A DNA stretch of 64,000 bases. It comes from Enterococcus_E cecorum_B (lineage in GTDB: Bacteria > Bacillota > Bacilli > Lactobacillales > Enterococcaceae). The number at the start of each line of letters is the position of its first letter. The first letter of the stretch is position 1. Positions 21,722 through 29,735 of the stretch are shown piece after piece. A program made the position numbers and the translations under genes. Below the pieces are notes generated by a model. The model was not told where the DNA came from, did not search any database, and worked only from the letters and a program-made list of their open reading frames with translations. Where the stretch lies: contig CAMMST010000004.1 in the NCBI GenBank assembly GCA_946499615.1, positions 1-64,000 of the forward strand. Direction: 5' to 3'.

Positions 21722-22639
21722 ATGAATACGATTACAGTTATTGGAAGCATTAATTTAGACCGTACGATTCGCTTAAGTCATATGCCACAAATTGGTGAAA
21801 CGATGCATACAAAGGAAATCTTTTCTGCAGGTGGTGGCAAGGGAGCGAACCAAGCAGTAGCAGCCAAACGTCTAGGTGCGAATACATATTTCATCGGGGC
21901 TGTTGGCGAAGATGAAGCAGGTAAGTTGATGTTGGAATTGCTCAGCGAGGAAGAAATTAACTTGGATGCGGTGGCCAATGTGAAAGGAGAAGCGACGGGT
22001 CAGGCTTATATTATGGTGGATGACTTAGGACAAAATAGTATTATGATCCACGCAGGCGCCAATAATGCTTTCACACCAGCGCATGTACAAGCACATCAAG
22101 CAATCATTGAAAAGAGTGATTTTATTATTGCGCAATTTGAAAGTCATTTATCTAGTACGATTCAAGCTTTTGAAATTGCGAAAAAAGCCGGTGTAAAAAC
22201 GATTTTAAATCCAGCACCAGCCATGGAAAAAGTGCCAGAAGAATTGCTACGATTAACTGATATTATTATTCCAAATGAAACGGAAACCGAAATTCTAACC
22301 GGTGTCAAGATTACTGATGAAGCAAGTATGCAAGAAGCCGCTCAAAAACTTCATGATTTAGGCATTGAGGGGGTAATTATCACTGTGGGTAGCAAGGGCG
22401 CTTATTATGATGTGCATGGCGAAAGTGGGATTGTGCCCGCCTTCAAAGTAGAAGCCAAAGATACAACCGCTGCAGGAGATACTTTCATCGGCGCTCTGAG
22501 CACAGTCTTGAAGAAAGATTTAAGTAACTTGCAAGCAGCTATTTCTTATGGGAACCAAGCTTCTTCATTAACAGTTCAACGCTTTGGTGCACAACCATCT
22601 ATTCCTTATTTAAATGAAATGAAACCAATGGAGGATTAA
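21722..22639 (+). CDS. rbsK: Ribokinase
   Basis: A 305-aa PfkB-family kinase that makes ribose-5-phosphate. The substrate motif GGGKGANQAVAAKRLG lies near residues 38-53 and the C-terminal TTAAGDTFIGAL motif holds the anion hole and catalytic Asp. A LNPAPAMEKVPEEL stretch and NETE are also typical. AAGGGAG precedes the ATG. It is the first gene of the rbsK-rbsD-rbsU operon. Confidence 0.95.
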   Translation: MNTITVIGSINLDRTIRLSHMPQIGETMHTKEIFSAGGGKGANQAVAAKRLGANTYFIGAVGEDEAGKLMLELLSEEEINLDAVANVKGEATGQAYIMVDDLGQNSIMIHAGANNAFTPAHVQAHQAIIEKSDFIIAQFESHLSSTIQAFEIAKKAGVKTILNPAPAMEKVPEELLRLTDIIIPNETETEILTGVKITDEASMQEAAQKLHDLGIEGVIITVGSKGAYYDVHGESGIVPAFKVEAKDTTAAGDTFIGALSTVLKKDLSNLQAAISYGNQASSLTVQRFGAQPSIPYLNEMKPMED

Positions 22640-22643
22640 TCAT

Positions 22644-23039
22644 ATGAAAAAATCAACTGTCATTAATTCAGATATTTCACGTGTAATTGCACAAATGGGG
22701 CATTTTGACTTATTAAGTATTGGTGATGCGGGGATGCCAGTACCAATGACCACAGAAAAGATTGATCTAGCAGTAACTAAAGGTGTGCCTAGCTTTATCG
22801 ATGTGTTAGAAAATGTCTTAACGGAATTGGAAGTTCAAAAAATTTATCTGGCTGAAGAAATCAAAACCTATAATCCAGATATGTTGGCAAAAATTAAAGC
22901 ACTTATGCCAGAGGTGGAAATTGCCTTTATTCCACATAGTCAAATGAAACAAGACTTAAATCGTTGTCATGCCTTTATCAGAACTGGTGAAATGACACCG
23001 TATGCCAATATCTTACTAGAAAGCGGCGTAGTATTTTAA
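22644..23039 (+). CDS. rbsD: D-ribose pyranase
   Basis: A 131-aa mutarotase converting beta-ribopyranose to the furanose form used by ribokinase. The catalytic histidine lies in QMGHFDLLSIGDAGMPVP; the C-terminal IRTGEMTPYANILLESGV is the family's closing motif. It begins 4 nt after the rbsK stop, with GGAGG upstream. Confidence 0.95.
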   Translation: MKKSTVINSDISRVIAQMGHFDLLSIGDAGMPVPMTTEKIDLAVTKGVPSFIDVLENVLTELEVQKIYLAEEIKTYNPDMLAKIKALMPEVEIAFIPHSQMKQDLNRCHAFIRTGEMTPYANILLESGVVF

Positions 23040-23063
23040 TTATTAGAAGGGATTTTTGATTTT

Positions 23064-23951
23064 ATGAACACTGTAGCATTATTAGTTGGTTTAGGACCAT
23101 TGATTGGTTGGGGGATTTTCCCTACGATTGCTTCCAAATTTGGTGGACGTCCAAGTAATCAGATTTTAGGTGCGACTTTAGGAACCTTGATTTTTGCCCT
23201 TATTTTTAATATGACGCAAGGAATCGCACTGCCAACTGGACATGATTTACTTTTTGCGATTCTTTCAGGAATTGGCTGGGCAAGTGCGCAAATTTTAACT
23301 TTTTATAGCTTTACTTTAATTGGTTCTTCACGTGCGATGCCAATTACAACTGCTTTTCAATTACTTGGTGCTTCTTTATGGGGCGTGATTGCTTTAGGTG
23401 ATTGGCCTAGTGCGATGGATAAAATCATTGGTGCCTTAGCTTTAGTCTTAATTATTTTAGGTGCCTGGATGACGGTTTGGAGTGAACACAAAAATACAGA
23501 ACACCAAGCCCATCTACAAAAAGCCGTATTGATTTTAGCCGTGGGTGAAATCGGTTATTGGGCCTATTCTGCTGCCCCACAAGCAACTGATTTAACTGGG
23601 ATGCAAGCTTTCTTACCACAAGCAATTGGTATGGTTTTAGTCGCTGTAGTTTACGACTTTTACAATCATTTTAAATCAAACGAACCTTTGGCATTACAAG
23701 AAGCAGTATCCTATAAACAAATTTTTTCAGGATTCTTCTTTGCCTTTGCTGCATTGACTTATTTGATTTCTGCTCAACCAGATATGAATGGGTTGGCTAC
23801 TGGTTTTATTTTGTCACAAACATCCGTAGTATTAGCGACTCTAACCGGGATTTATTTCTTAAAACAAGCAAAAACCAAAAAAGAAATGACTGTAACAATT
23901 TTAGGCTTGGTACTTATTATCTTTGCCGCAAGTTTAACGGTGATTGTATAA
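23064..23951 (+). CDS. rbsU: Ribose uptake protein, GRP family
   Basis: A 295-aa integral membrane protein with about ten transmembrane helices, of the glucose/ribose porter family (drug/metabolite transporter superfamily). Opening ALLVGLGPLIGWGIFPTIAS and FYSFTLIGSSRAMPITTAFQ are characteristic. In lactobacilli, rbsU with rbsD, rbsK and rbsR replaces the ABC ribose transporter, the same arrangement as here. Confidence 0.88.
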   Translation: MNTVALLVGLGPLIGWGIFPTIASKFGGRPSNQILGATLGTLIFALIFNMTQGIALPTGHDLLFAILSGIGWASAQILTFYSFTLIGSSRAMPITTAFQLLGASLWGVIALGDWPSAMDKIIGALALVLIILGAWMTVWSEHKNTEHQAHLQKAVLILAVGEIGYWAYSAAPQATDLTGMQAFLPQAIGMVLVAVVYDFYNHFKSNEPLALQEAVSYKQIFSGFFFAFAALTYLISAQPDMNGLATGFILSQTSVVLATLTGIYFLKQAKTKKEMTVTILGLVLIIFAASLTVIV

Positions 23952-23965
23952 AAATAATGAACATA

Positions 23966-24012
23966 AACGAATTTCTAAGCAACTGATGGTGGTTGTTTGG
24001 AAATTCGTTTTT
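23966..24012 (+). terminator. rbs operon terminator
   Basis: AACGAATTTC pairs perfectly with GAAATTCGTT, with inner AGCAAC/GTTGTT pairing, followed by TTTT. Confidence 0.75.
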
Positions 24013-24110
24013 ATCATATAGAAAAGATTTTTTAAGATTATTCGCTATTTCTTGCATGTTCCGTAATGTAGCGTATATTAATCTGTGAGAAGCATTTAAG
24101 GAGATTGAAC

Positions 24111-24992
24111 ATGAAAAAGCAACTTTATCGTATACTTGGTTTATTAGCAGTTGGGGTGATGGTTGTTTTACTTTGGTTTTTCTGGCCAAGTCATAAAGAA
24201 ACCGCACCAAAAGCAGCACATAGTAATCACAAACAAGTCACTTCAACGCAAAATGAAGTTAAATCCTATCCTGTCACTTTATTTTTTCACGGATATGGCG
24301 GGACAAAACATTCGATGGGTGGGATGATTCAACGCCTTTGTTCCAGTTATCAAGCAACCCATACTTTAGATTTGACCGTGAATATTGATGGTACGATTCA
24401 GACATCCGGAACATTTGAACAAGCAGCAAAACCAGTACTCATAAATGTTTTGTTTGCTGATAATAAAAACAATGAATGGAATCAGGCCGAATGGATTTAT
24501 CAAGCCGTACAATTTGTGAAAGCCCAATATCATGTTGAAAAAGTCAATGTAGTCGGACATTCCATGGGGGGAGTAAGCCTATTTCGCTTTTTAGAAACGT
24601 ATCAAAATCAAGGCGAACTGCCAACGGTTGAGCATTTTATTTCGATTGCAGCACCGTTTAATGAATTTCTAGATACTTCAAATGAACAAAGTATGGATGG
24701 CTTATTGCAACAAGGGCCGACACAGATTAGCCCAAGGTATCAAGATTTTCAAAATAATATCGCCAATTTCCCTAAAAATGTTCAGGTGAGTTTATTTGGC
24801 GGACAATTAACCACCACTGATTTAAGCGATGGCACTGTGCCACTTACTTCTGCTCTTGCCGTCAATCAATTATTGGCCAGTCAACAAATATCGGTTGAAA
24901 CTTTTGTGTTTAAAGGGATTTTAGCCCAACATTCTGCGCTTCATGCTAATCCAAAAGTAGATAAAAAAATCGCAGAAATACTTTGGAAATAA
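24111..24992 (+). CDS. Exported alpha/beta hydrolase, DUF915 type
   Basis: A 293-aa protein with an N-terminal membrane anchor (about residues 6-28). The hydrolase core has an oxyanion-side FFHGYGGTKHSMG, the nucleophile elbow VVGHSMGGVS and a late DGTVPLTSA with a probable catalytic Asp; a histidine near AQHSALH may complete the triad. Family members are cell-surface lipases or esterases. The substrate is unknown. ATG 24111 has AAGGAG upstream; an in-frame TTG six bases earlier is less likely. Confidence 0.82.
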   Translation: MKKQLYRILGLLAVGVMVVLLWFFWPSHKETAPKAAHSNHKQVTSTQNEVKSYPVTLFFHGYGGTKHSMGGMIQRLCSSYQATHTLDLTVNIDGTIQTSGTFEQAAKPVLINVLFADNKNNEWNQAEWIYQAVQFVKAQYHVEKVNVVGHSMGGVSLFRFLETYQNQGELPTVEHFISIAAPFNEFLDTSNEQSMDGLLQQGPTQISPRYQDFQNNIANFPKNVQVSLFGGQLTTTDLSDGTVPLTSALAVNQLLASQQISVETFVFKGILAQHSALHANPKVDKKIAEILWK

Positions 24993-25020
24993 TTTTTTTG
25001 AAAAAACTTTGAAAAAATGG

Positions 25021-25049
25021 TTGAAAACTATAAAATCTTACGCTATACT
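25021..25049 (+). promoter_or_regulatory. rplK-rplA promoter
   Basis: TTGAAA (25021-25026), 17 nt, TATACT (25044-25049). A short hairpin GTGCAC/GTGTAC lies just after the expected start point. Confidence 0.7.
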
Positions 25050-25078
25050 ATTCCAGTGTGCACGAAAAAGTGTACATT

Positions 25079-25118
25079 ACGTGGGAGGAGAAATTTTGAG
25101 CTCCAATTAACCACATCA
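25079..25118 (+). promoter_or_regulatory. Probable L1-binding leader element before rplK
   Basis: ACGTGGGAGG and AACCACATCA can pair through GTGG/CCAC. GTGGGAGG resembles the L1-binding strand of 23S rRNA (helix 76-77 region). L1 is the known feedback repressor of rplK-rplA mRNA in bacteria. A second copy precedes rplA. Confidence 0.6.
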
Positions 25119-25140
25119 CGGACTCAAGGAGGTATGTCTC

Positions 25141-25563
25141 GTGGCAAAGAAAGTAGAAAAAATTGTTAAATTGCAAATTCCTGCAGGTAAAGCAACACCA
25201 GCTCCACCAGTAGGTCCTGCATTAGGTCAAGCAGGGGTTAACATCATGGGATTCACTAAAGAATTCAATGCTCGTACCGCTGATCAAGCAGGTTTAATTA
25301 TTCCGGTTGTGATTTCTGTATACGAAGACCGTTCATTCACATTCGTTACAAAAACACCACCAGCTGCAGTATTATTAAAGAAAGCTGCTAAAATTGAAAA
25401 AGGCTCAGGTGTGCCTAACAAAACTAAAGTTGCCAAAGTTACTAGCGATCAAGTAAGAGAAATCGCTGAGTTGAAAATGGAAGACCTAAACGCTGCATCT
25501 GTTGAAGCTGCAATGCGCATGGTTGAAGGAACTGCACGAAGCATGGGTATCACTGTAGAATAA
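25141..25563 (+). CDS. rplK: 50S ribosomal protein L11
   Basis: A 140-aa protein of the GTPase-associated centre. It carries the typical KLQIPAGKATPAPPVGPALG start and the C-terminal RNA-binding domain ending GTARSMGITVE. GTG start with AAGGAGG upstream. First gene of the rplK-rplA pair; length is normal. Confidence 0.97.
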   Translation: MAKKVEKIVKLQIPAGKATPAPPVGPALGQAGVNIMGFTKEFNARTADQAGLIIPVVISVYEDRSFTFVTKTPPAAVLLKKAAKIEKGSGVPNKTKVAKVTSDQVREIAELKMEDLNAASVEAAMRMVEGTARSMGITVE

Positions 25564-25619
25564 TTTCTGCAAACCCTAGCGTAGCTTCTCAGTTGGCTTT
25601 ATATTGAAAAATATAAAAC

Positions 25620-25651
25620 ACGTGGGAGGTTCTACCGTTATAACCACATCA
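25620..25651 (+). promoter_or_regulatory. Probable L1-binding element before rplA
   Basis: ACGTGGGAGG and AACCACATCA, the same two strands as at 25079-25118 with a shorter spacer, end directly at the AAGGAGG of rplA. Bound L1 would cover the ribosome binding site. Confidence 0.6.
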
Positions 25652-25664
25652 AGGAGGAAAACTA

Positions 25665-26354
25665 ATGGCTAAAAAAAGCAAAAAAATGCAAGAAGCATTG
25701 AAAAAAGTTGAAGCTGCGAAATTATACTCTGTTGAAGAAGCTGTAGCTTTAGCAAAAGAAACAAACTTTGCAAAATTTGATGCAACTGTTGAAGTTGCTT
25801 ACCGTTTAAATGTAGATCCTAAGAAAGCAGACCAACAAATTCGTGGTGCTGTTGTATTACCAAATGGTACTGGTAAAACTCAATCTGTCTTAGTATTTGC
25901 ACGTGGCGAAAAAGCAAAAGAAGCAGAAGCTGCTGGTGCTGACTATGTTGGTGAAGCAGACTTAGTACAAAAAATTCAAGGTGGTTGGTTCGACTTTGAC
26001 GTTGTCGTAGCAACTCCTGATATGATGGCTGAAGTTGGTAAATTAGGTCGTGTCTTAGGTCCTAAAGGCTTAATGCCAAACCCTAAAACTGGTACTGTTA
26101 CAATGGACGTTACAAAAGCAGTTAACGAAGTAAAAGCTGGTAAAGTAACTTACCGTGTAGACCGTAACGGTAACATTCATGTGCCAATCGGTAAAGTATC
26201 ATTTGACAACGAAAAATTAGTTGAAAACTTCAAGACTATTCATGACGTTTTAGTAAAAGCAAAACCATCTGCTGCTAAAGGTCAATACATGAAGAACATT
26301 ACAATTACAACAACATTTGGTCCTGGAATCCATGTTGACCAAGCAAGTTTCTAA
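25665..26354 (+). CDS. rplA: 50S ribosomal protein L1
   Basis: A 229-aa protein of the L1 stalk. It shows the family stretch GRVLGPKGLMPNPKTGTVT and RVDRNGNIHVPIGKVSF. AAGGAGG precedes the ATG. It follows rplK by 101 nt, which hold an extra L1-like binding element, and is itself the likely repressor of both genes. Confidence 0.97.
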   Translation: MAKKSKKMQEALKKVEAAKLYSVEEAVALAKETNFAKFDATVEVAYRLNVDPKKADQQIRGAVVLPNGTGKTQSVLVFARGEKAKEAEAAGADYVGEADLVQKIQGGWFDFDVVVATPDMMAEVGKLGRVLGPKGLMPNPKTGTVTMDVTKAVNEVKAGKVTYRVDRNGNIHVPIGKVSFDNEKLVENFKTIHDVLVKAKPSAAKGQYMKNITITTTFGPGIHVDQASF

Positions 26355-26371
26355 TTTTTAGAAAAAAAGTG

Positions 26372-26407
26372 TTGACTTGTCCACTTTATCATGGTAAAGT
26401 GGACAAG
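26372..26407 (+). promoter_or_regulatory. rplJ promoter within a perfect 13-bp palindrome
   Basis: TTGACT (26372-26377), 17 nt, TAAAGT (26395-26400). CTTGTCCACTTTA and TAAAGTGGACAAG form a perfect 13-bp inverted repeat (26376-26388, 26395-26407) across the spacer and -10. No T-run follows, so it reads as an operator-like or cruciform site rather than a terminator. Confidence 0.55.
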
Positions 26408-26419
26408 GTTAAATAATTA

Positions 26420-26522
26420 ACTGTACCGAAGACAGTAGGTGAGGTAACTCATAAATCCTACCGAGGACATTTATTGATAAGATCAATGGTCCCTCTATGT
26501 CTACGGTGGCATAGAGTTTTTT
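26420..26522 (+). promoter_or_regulatory. L10 leader and attenuator of rplJ-rplL
   Basis: The leader contains CTGTACCGAAGACAG, GGTGAGGTAA and CCTACCGAGGAC, the internal-loop pattern of the ribosomal L10 leader, which binds the L10-L12 complex. It is followed by CTCTATG/CATAGAG (26493-26516) with T6, a rho-independent attenuator. In B. subtilis, L10 controls rplJL by such attenuation. Confidence 0.75.
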
Positions 26523-26566
26523 CGTATAGAGAAACTCTTCCATCAAAATCAGGAGGTGAAAGTATA

Positions 26567-27067
26567 ATGAGTGAAGCAACTATCGCTAAAAAAGCTGCTA
26601 TTGTTGAAGAAGTTACAGAAAAATTCAACGCTGCTGCATCTGTTGTAATCGTTGATTACCGTGGATTAACAGTTGATGAAGTAACTCGTTTACGTAAACA
26701 ATTACGCGAAGCAAACGTAGAAATGAAAGTTATCAAAAATTCTATCCTTTCTCGTGCTGCTAAAGCTGCTGGTTTAGAAGGTCTTGATGAAGTATTCACA
26801 GGTCCTACTGCTGTAGCATTCAGTAACGAAGATGTAGTCGCACCAGCTAAGATCATGGATGAATTTGCTAAAGAAGCAAAAGCATTAGAAATCAAAGGTG
26901 GTATCATCGAAGGTAAAGTGGCATCATTGGAAGAAATCCATGCATTGGCAAAATTACCAAACCGCGAAGGATTACTATCTATGTTACTATCTGTTCTTCA
27001 AGCTCCAGTCCGCAACGTGGCATACGCTGTCAAAGCTGTGGCAGACAAGAACGAAGAAGTGGCTTAA
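26567..27067 (+). CDS. rplJ: 50S ribosomal protein L10
   Basis: A 166-aa protein that anchors the L7/L12 stalk. Typical segments are VVIVDYRGLTVDEVTRLRKQ and VIKNSILSRAAKAAG. I place the start at ATG 26567, with AGGAGGTGA upstream. A longer in-frame reading from 26474 runs through the attenuator and is artefactual. Confidence 0.96.
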   Translation: MSEATIAKKAAIVEEVTEKFNAAASVVIVDYRGLTVDEVTRLRKQLREANVEMKVIKNSILSRAAKAAGLEGLDEVFTGPTAVAFSNEDVVAPAKIMDEFAKEAKALEIKGGIIEGKVASLEEIHALAKLPNREGLLSMLLSVLQAPVRNVAYAVKAVADKNEEVA

Positions 27068-27142
27068 TCGCTGCTTAATCAATCAGAAATTGATGCAATT
27101 TGAAAACATATTAATTATTTAAAATATTGGAGGAAAATCATA

Positions 27143-27511
27143 ATGGCATTAAACATTGAAAACATTGTTGAAGAGCTAAAAGGCGCAACAATCTTAGAAT
27201 TAAACGACTTAGTTAAAGCTATCGAAGAAGAATTTGGCGTATCTGCTGCAGCTCCTGTAGCTGTTGCTGCTGCTGGTGGTGCAGCTGCTGCTGAAGAACA
27301 AACAGAATTCACTGTTGAATTAACAGCTGCTGGCGACCAAAAAGTTAAAGTTATCAAAGCAGTTCGTGAAGCTACTGGCTTAGGCTTGAAAGAAGCTAAA
27401 GCTGTTGTAGATGGCGCTCCTGCACCAGTTAAAGAAGGAATCTCTAAAGAAGAAGCAGAAGCTCTTAAAGCATCATTAGAAGAAGCTGGAGCAACTGTAA
27501 CAGTTAAATAA
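27143..27511 (+). CDS. rplL: 50S ribosomal protein L7/L12
   Basis: A 122-aa stalk protein present in several copies per ribosome. It has the N-terminal dimerisation domain, an alanine-rich hinge (about residues 37-52) and the C-terminal factor-binding domain KVIKAVREATGLGLKEAKAV. GGAGG precedes the ATG. It forms an operon with rplJ and ends at a strong terminator. Confidence 0.97.
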   Translation: MALNIENIVEELKGATILELNDLVKAIEEEFGVSAAAPVAVAAAGGAAAAEEQTEFTVELTAAGDQKVKVIKAVREATGLGLKEAKAVVDGAPAPVKEGISKEEAEALKASLEEAGATVTVK

Positions 27512-27534
27512 TTCGTTATTTAATTAGAGTTGAT

Positions 27535-27571
27535 GACTCAGGAAATGATTATGTTTCCTGAGTCTTTTTTT
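27535..27571 (+). terminator. rplJ-rplL terminator
   Basis: GACTCAGGAAA pairs with TTTCCTGAGTC (11 bp) and is followed by T7. Confidence 0.9.
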
Positions 27572-27727
27572 ACTTTTACACGTTATTATTTATTTATTGA
27601 ATATTCATTCTCATCTAAATTACTTTTTGATTGCTACTTGGTTTACGTATTATGAAAAAATGTCTTTGAGTTAAGAAATAATTAGCTGAATAGCACGTAA
27701 AATGTATCAATTTTGCTCCTTTTCCTG

Positions 27728-27755
27728 TGCTATTTGAGTATAATAGGAAATAGCA
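27728..27755 (+). promoter_or_regulatory. Inverted repeat around shared -10 region
   Basis: TGCTATTT and AAATAGCA form a perfect 8-bp inverted repeat. Between them lies GAGTATAATA with TATAAT at 27739-27744. ATTTGAGTATAATA (27732-27745) is identical to 4960-4973 upstream of paralogue 1. Confidence 0.4.
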
Positions 27756-27788
27756 AGTGGTGATTGATGATGATTGGATAAGAAAAAT

Positions 27789-27935
27789 ATGGACGATAAG
27801 TATCAAAAATTAAATGAACGAATTTATTATAATTGTAAGTTATACTACAATAAGTATAGTCAGCTTACTCAGATGACAGAAGAACAAAGAGGAATCCTTG
27901 GTGGTCTATATCAATCACTAAAAAGGTTTTATTAG
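27789..27935 (+). CDS. Possible 48-aa protein of unknown function
   Basis: An ATG frame of 48 codons whose product is polar and helical, tyrosine- and lysine-rich (KLNERIYYNCKLYYNKYSQL, then QMTEEQRGILGGLYQSL). The upstream GGATAAG is only a weak ribosome binding site. It lies just upstream of, and in the same direction as, paralogue 3, downstream of a promoter-like site. Coding status is plausible but unproven. Confidence 0.45.
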   Translation: MDDKYQKLNERIYYNCKLYYNKYSQLTQMTEEQRGILGGLYQSLKRFY

Positions 27936-27960
27936 ATATTTTGTATTGGAGGCGATGGTG

Positions 27961-28284
27961 ATGGGGATGAAAGATAGGTCGTTTGCTTATTGTATTAAAT
28001 TTTGTATCCGTGCAGTGGTGCTAAAGGATGAGAGTGAGGCAACGTTGGCAAAATTACGAGAGCTATTGACAGATGATATGAAAACACCAATTACGCATTT
28101 GCCAATGTCTGATTGGGCTAAGGCGGCTTTGTTGAAATTAGGTAAAGGTGAGGCAGAATGGGCGGAAGATGAGATTGGTGTAGGCTACCTGCTAGGACTT
28201 TATGATTCGTATGATTTGATGTATCAAGAGGACGAGTTAGGTTTTGATTTGAATGATTTGGAAAATTTGCGAGATTTAAAATAA
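27961..28284 (+). CDS. Small protein of an unrecognised family, paralogue 3
   Basis: A 107-aa protein with the family core LPMSDWAKAALLKLG, then VGYLLGLYDSYDLMY, matching 5005-5277 and 7307-7588. It is extended at the acidic C-terminus (EDELGFDLNDLENL). GGAGG lies 8 nt before ATG 27961, which I prefer to the upstream TTG at 27946. The upstream TATAAT region is shared with paralogue 1. Function unknown. Confidence 0.75.
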   Translation: MGMKDRSFAYCIKFCIRAVVLKDESEATLAKLRELLTDDMKTPITHLPMSDWAKAALLKLGKGEAEWAEDEIGVGYLLGLYDSYDLMYQEDELGFDLNDLENLRDLK

Positions 28285-28312
28285 AAAACAAGCAGCTGTG
28301 AACTACTTGTTT
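28283..28312 (-). terminator. Terminator of the DUF4234-DUF2752 pair
   Basis: On the minus strand AAACAAG pairs with CTTGTTT and is followed by TTTTTATTTT. It overlaps the stop of the plus-strand gene on its right end. Confidence 0.6.
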
Positions 28313-28318
28313 AAGTGC

Positions 28319-28708
28319 TTATAGATTGCGTAGGATACCAAAGATGATTAAGGCGATAACATATAGCCATAATAAGACTTGATTCCACCGAGGGTTTACT
28401 TGTTTTGTTAGTTGCAAATAGCGCTGATAGATGATTTCACCAATCAGAAAAGGCAAGGTTAGTAATAAAAACGGATTTTCCAAGTAGGCGGTATGAAAGT
28501 CTAGCTGGATGAGTGCAGTAAACATATGCGTAATGCCACATCCAGGACATAACCAACCAGTAATTGTACGAAATGGACAAGGAATGCCTAAATGGGTGAA
28601 ATTTAACCAAAGATAATAGCCAAATCCGACACCTAAAAGGATCAAAAGGTATCGGATTTCTTTTTGTATTTGGCTTTTAGTGATTGCATTTTTAGAATTC
28701 ATATTCAT
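28319..28708 (-). CDS. DUF2752 membrane protein
   Basis: A 129-aa protein with about three transmembrane helices. The family signature is visible: IPCPFRTITGWLCPGCGITH, with a CPGCG motif between the first two helices. DUF2752 proteins are widespread and uncharacterised. The likely start at 28708 lies inside the end of the upstream DUF4234 gene (17-nt overlap), so translation is probably coupled. A longer reading from 28753 would overlap the neighbour more heavily. Confidence 0.75.
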   Translation of the reverse strand: MNMNSKNAITKSQIQKEIRYLLILLGVGFGYYLWLNFTHLGIPCPFRTITGWLCPGCGITHMFTALIQLDFHTAYLENPFLLLTLPFLIGEIIYQRYLQLTKQVNPRWNQVLLWLYVIALIIFGILRNL

Positions 28709-29060
28709 CAAAGAAATTATTTTCGATATTTTGCATAATACACATATTGACAATCGGTAATTGGAAAATCGCTAAAATTAAGAAGATTAAATCAAAATTG
28801 CTATTGTTTTTAGAGATTTTGTTACATAAAGTTCCCATTTTATAGTACCAATAAATGCTATAGATCCCACAAGTAATAAAGGTAAAGACTAATAATAAAG
28901 CACCAGAGACGCGTGTGGTACTTAAGTCTTCGGGATACATGGATTCATAAATGTTGTGAATTTCATCGTTTAGCATCACCATCCAGTAAAGAGAATAAAT
29001 GCCACAAGTGACTAAACTTAAAAGGATGGATACGACAAAGTTTCTTTTGGTAATTTTCAT
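28692..29060 (-). CDS. DUF4234 membrane protein
   Basis: A 122-aa protein with two copies of the family's helix motif, LVTCGIYSLYWMVML and FITCGIYSIYWYYKM, and a third hydrophobic segment near the C-terminus (LIFLILAIFQLPIVNM). DUF4234 has no known function. It forms a two-gene minus-strand operon with the DUF2752 gene. GGAG-like sequence (TAGGAGTTTAAAA) precedes the ATG. Confidence 0.78.
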   Translation of the reverse strand: MKITKRNFVVSILLSLVTCGIYSLYWMVMLNDEIHNIYESMYPEDLSTTRVSGALLLVFTFITCGIYSIYWYYKMGTLCNKISKNNSNFDLIFLILAIFQLPIVNMCIMQNIENNFFDEYEF

Positions 29061-29210
29061 TTTTAAACTCCTAACTACTAAATTATTTTTTCATTTGCAC
29101 TTATTATACACAAAAATAAAGTTCATTTCATCCACCTTTGGACCGAATCATTATGAATTGTTGGTAAAATGTGCCGTTTGTGTTAATTGTATGAGAAGTT
29201 GCACGATTTT

Positions 29211-29714
29211 TTAAATAGGATAATCGCTGTCTTCTTCTAGCCAATATTTGATTAAAGAAATGGCTCCTGAAGTGAAAAAGGCAAAGGAGAGTTCCAATTC
29301 AAAGGGACTTGCTTGTGGGAAATTCAGGGCAAAGTTGTGTAGAGATAAATTTTTGACGCTCAGTAAGACTTGTTCAGTAAATTTATCACTTTGGCTACTT
29401 TTTAGTACTAGAATCTGTAATCCTTCATCTTGTTTGACAAAATTGAGGAGTGTGGTCAGGCTTTTTTCAAGATTTAACTCGGTCTCCACAAATTCCTGCT
29501 TGACGGTTTGGATATAGCTTGTTTGGATCTTATTATATAAATCTGGCACATCTGTATAATAGCGATAAAAAGTCCCCCGATTAATGTCTGCTTTTTCGGC
29601 AATTTCTTTCACGGTTATTTTGTTTAAGTCTTTTTCTTTAAGCAAGTCAAAAAAGGTCTGTTGAATGATTTGTTTGGTATATTGACTGCGACGATTATCA
29701 ATTGTTCCAGCCAT
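29211..29714 (-). CDS. TetR family transcriptional regulator
   Basis: A 167-aa repressor with the N-terminal helix-turn-helix ITVKEIAEKADINRGTFYRY (about residues 28-47) and a variable ligand-binding C-terminal domain with a TetR_C-like end. ATG 29714 is supported by AAAGGAAG; a longer frame to 29810 lies in the divergent promoter region. It is divergent from an ABC exporter operon and probably represses it. Confidence 0.88.
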   Translation of the reverse strand: MAGTIDNRRSQYTKQIIQQTFFDLLKEKDLNKITVKEIAEKADINRGTFYRYYTDVPDLYNKIQTSYIQTVKQEFVETELNLEKSLTTLLNFVKQDEGLQILVLKSSQSDKFTEQVLLSVKNLSLHNFALNFPQASPFELELSFAFFTSGAISLIKYWLEEDSDYPI

Positions 29715-29735
29715 AAAAATCTTCCTTTCTGATGA

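Noticed and set aside
26474..26566. 31-residue extension of L10
   Set aside because: It translates the attenuator hairpin; the ATG at 26567 has a perfect ribosome binding site and gives the standard N-terminus.
27115..27357. 80-aa minus-strand frame over rplL
   Set aside because: Alanine-rich shadow of the L7/L12 hinge region.
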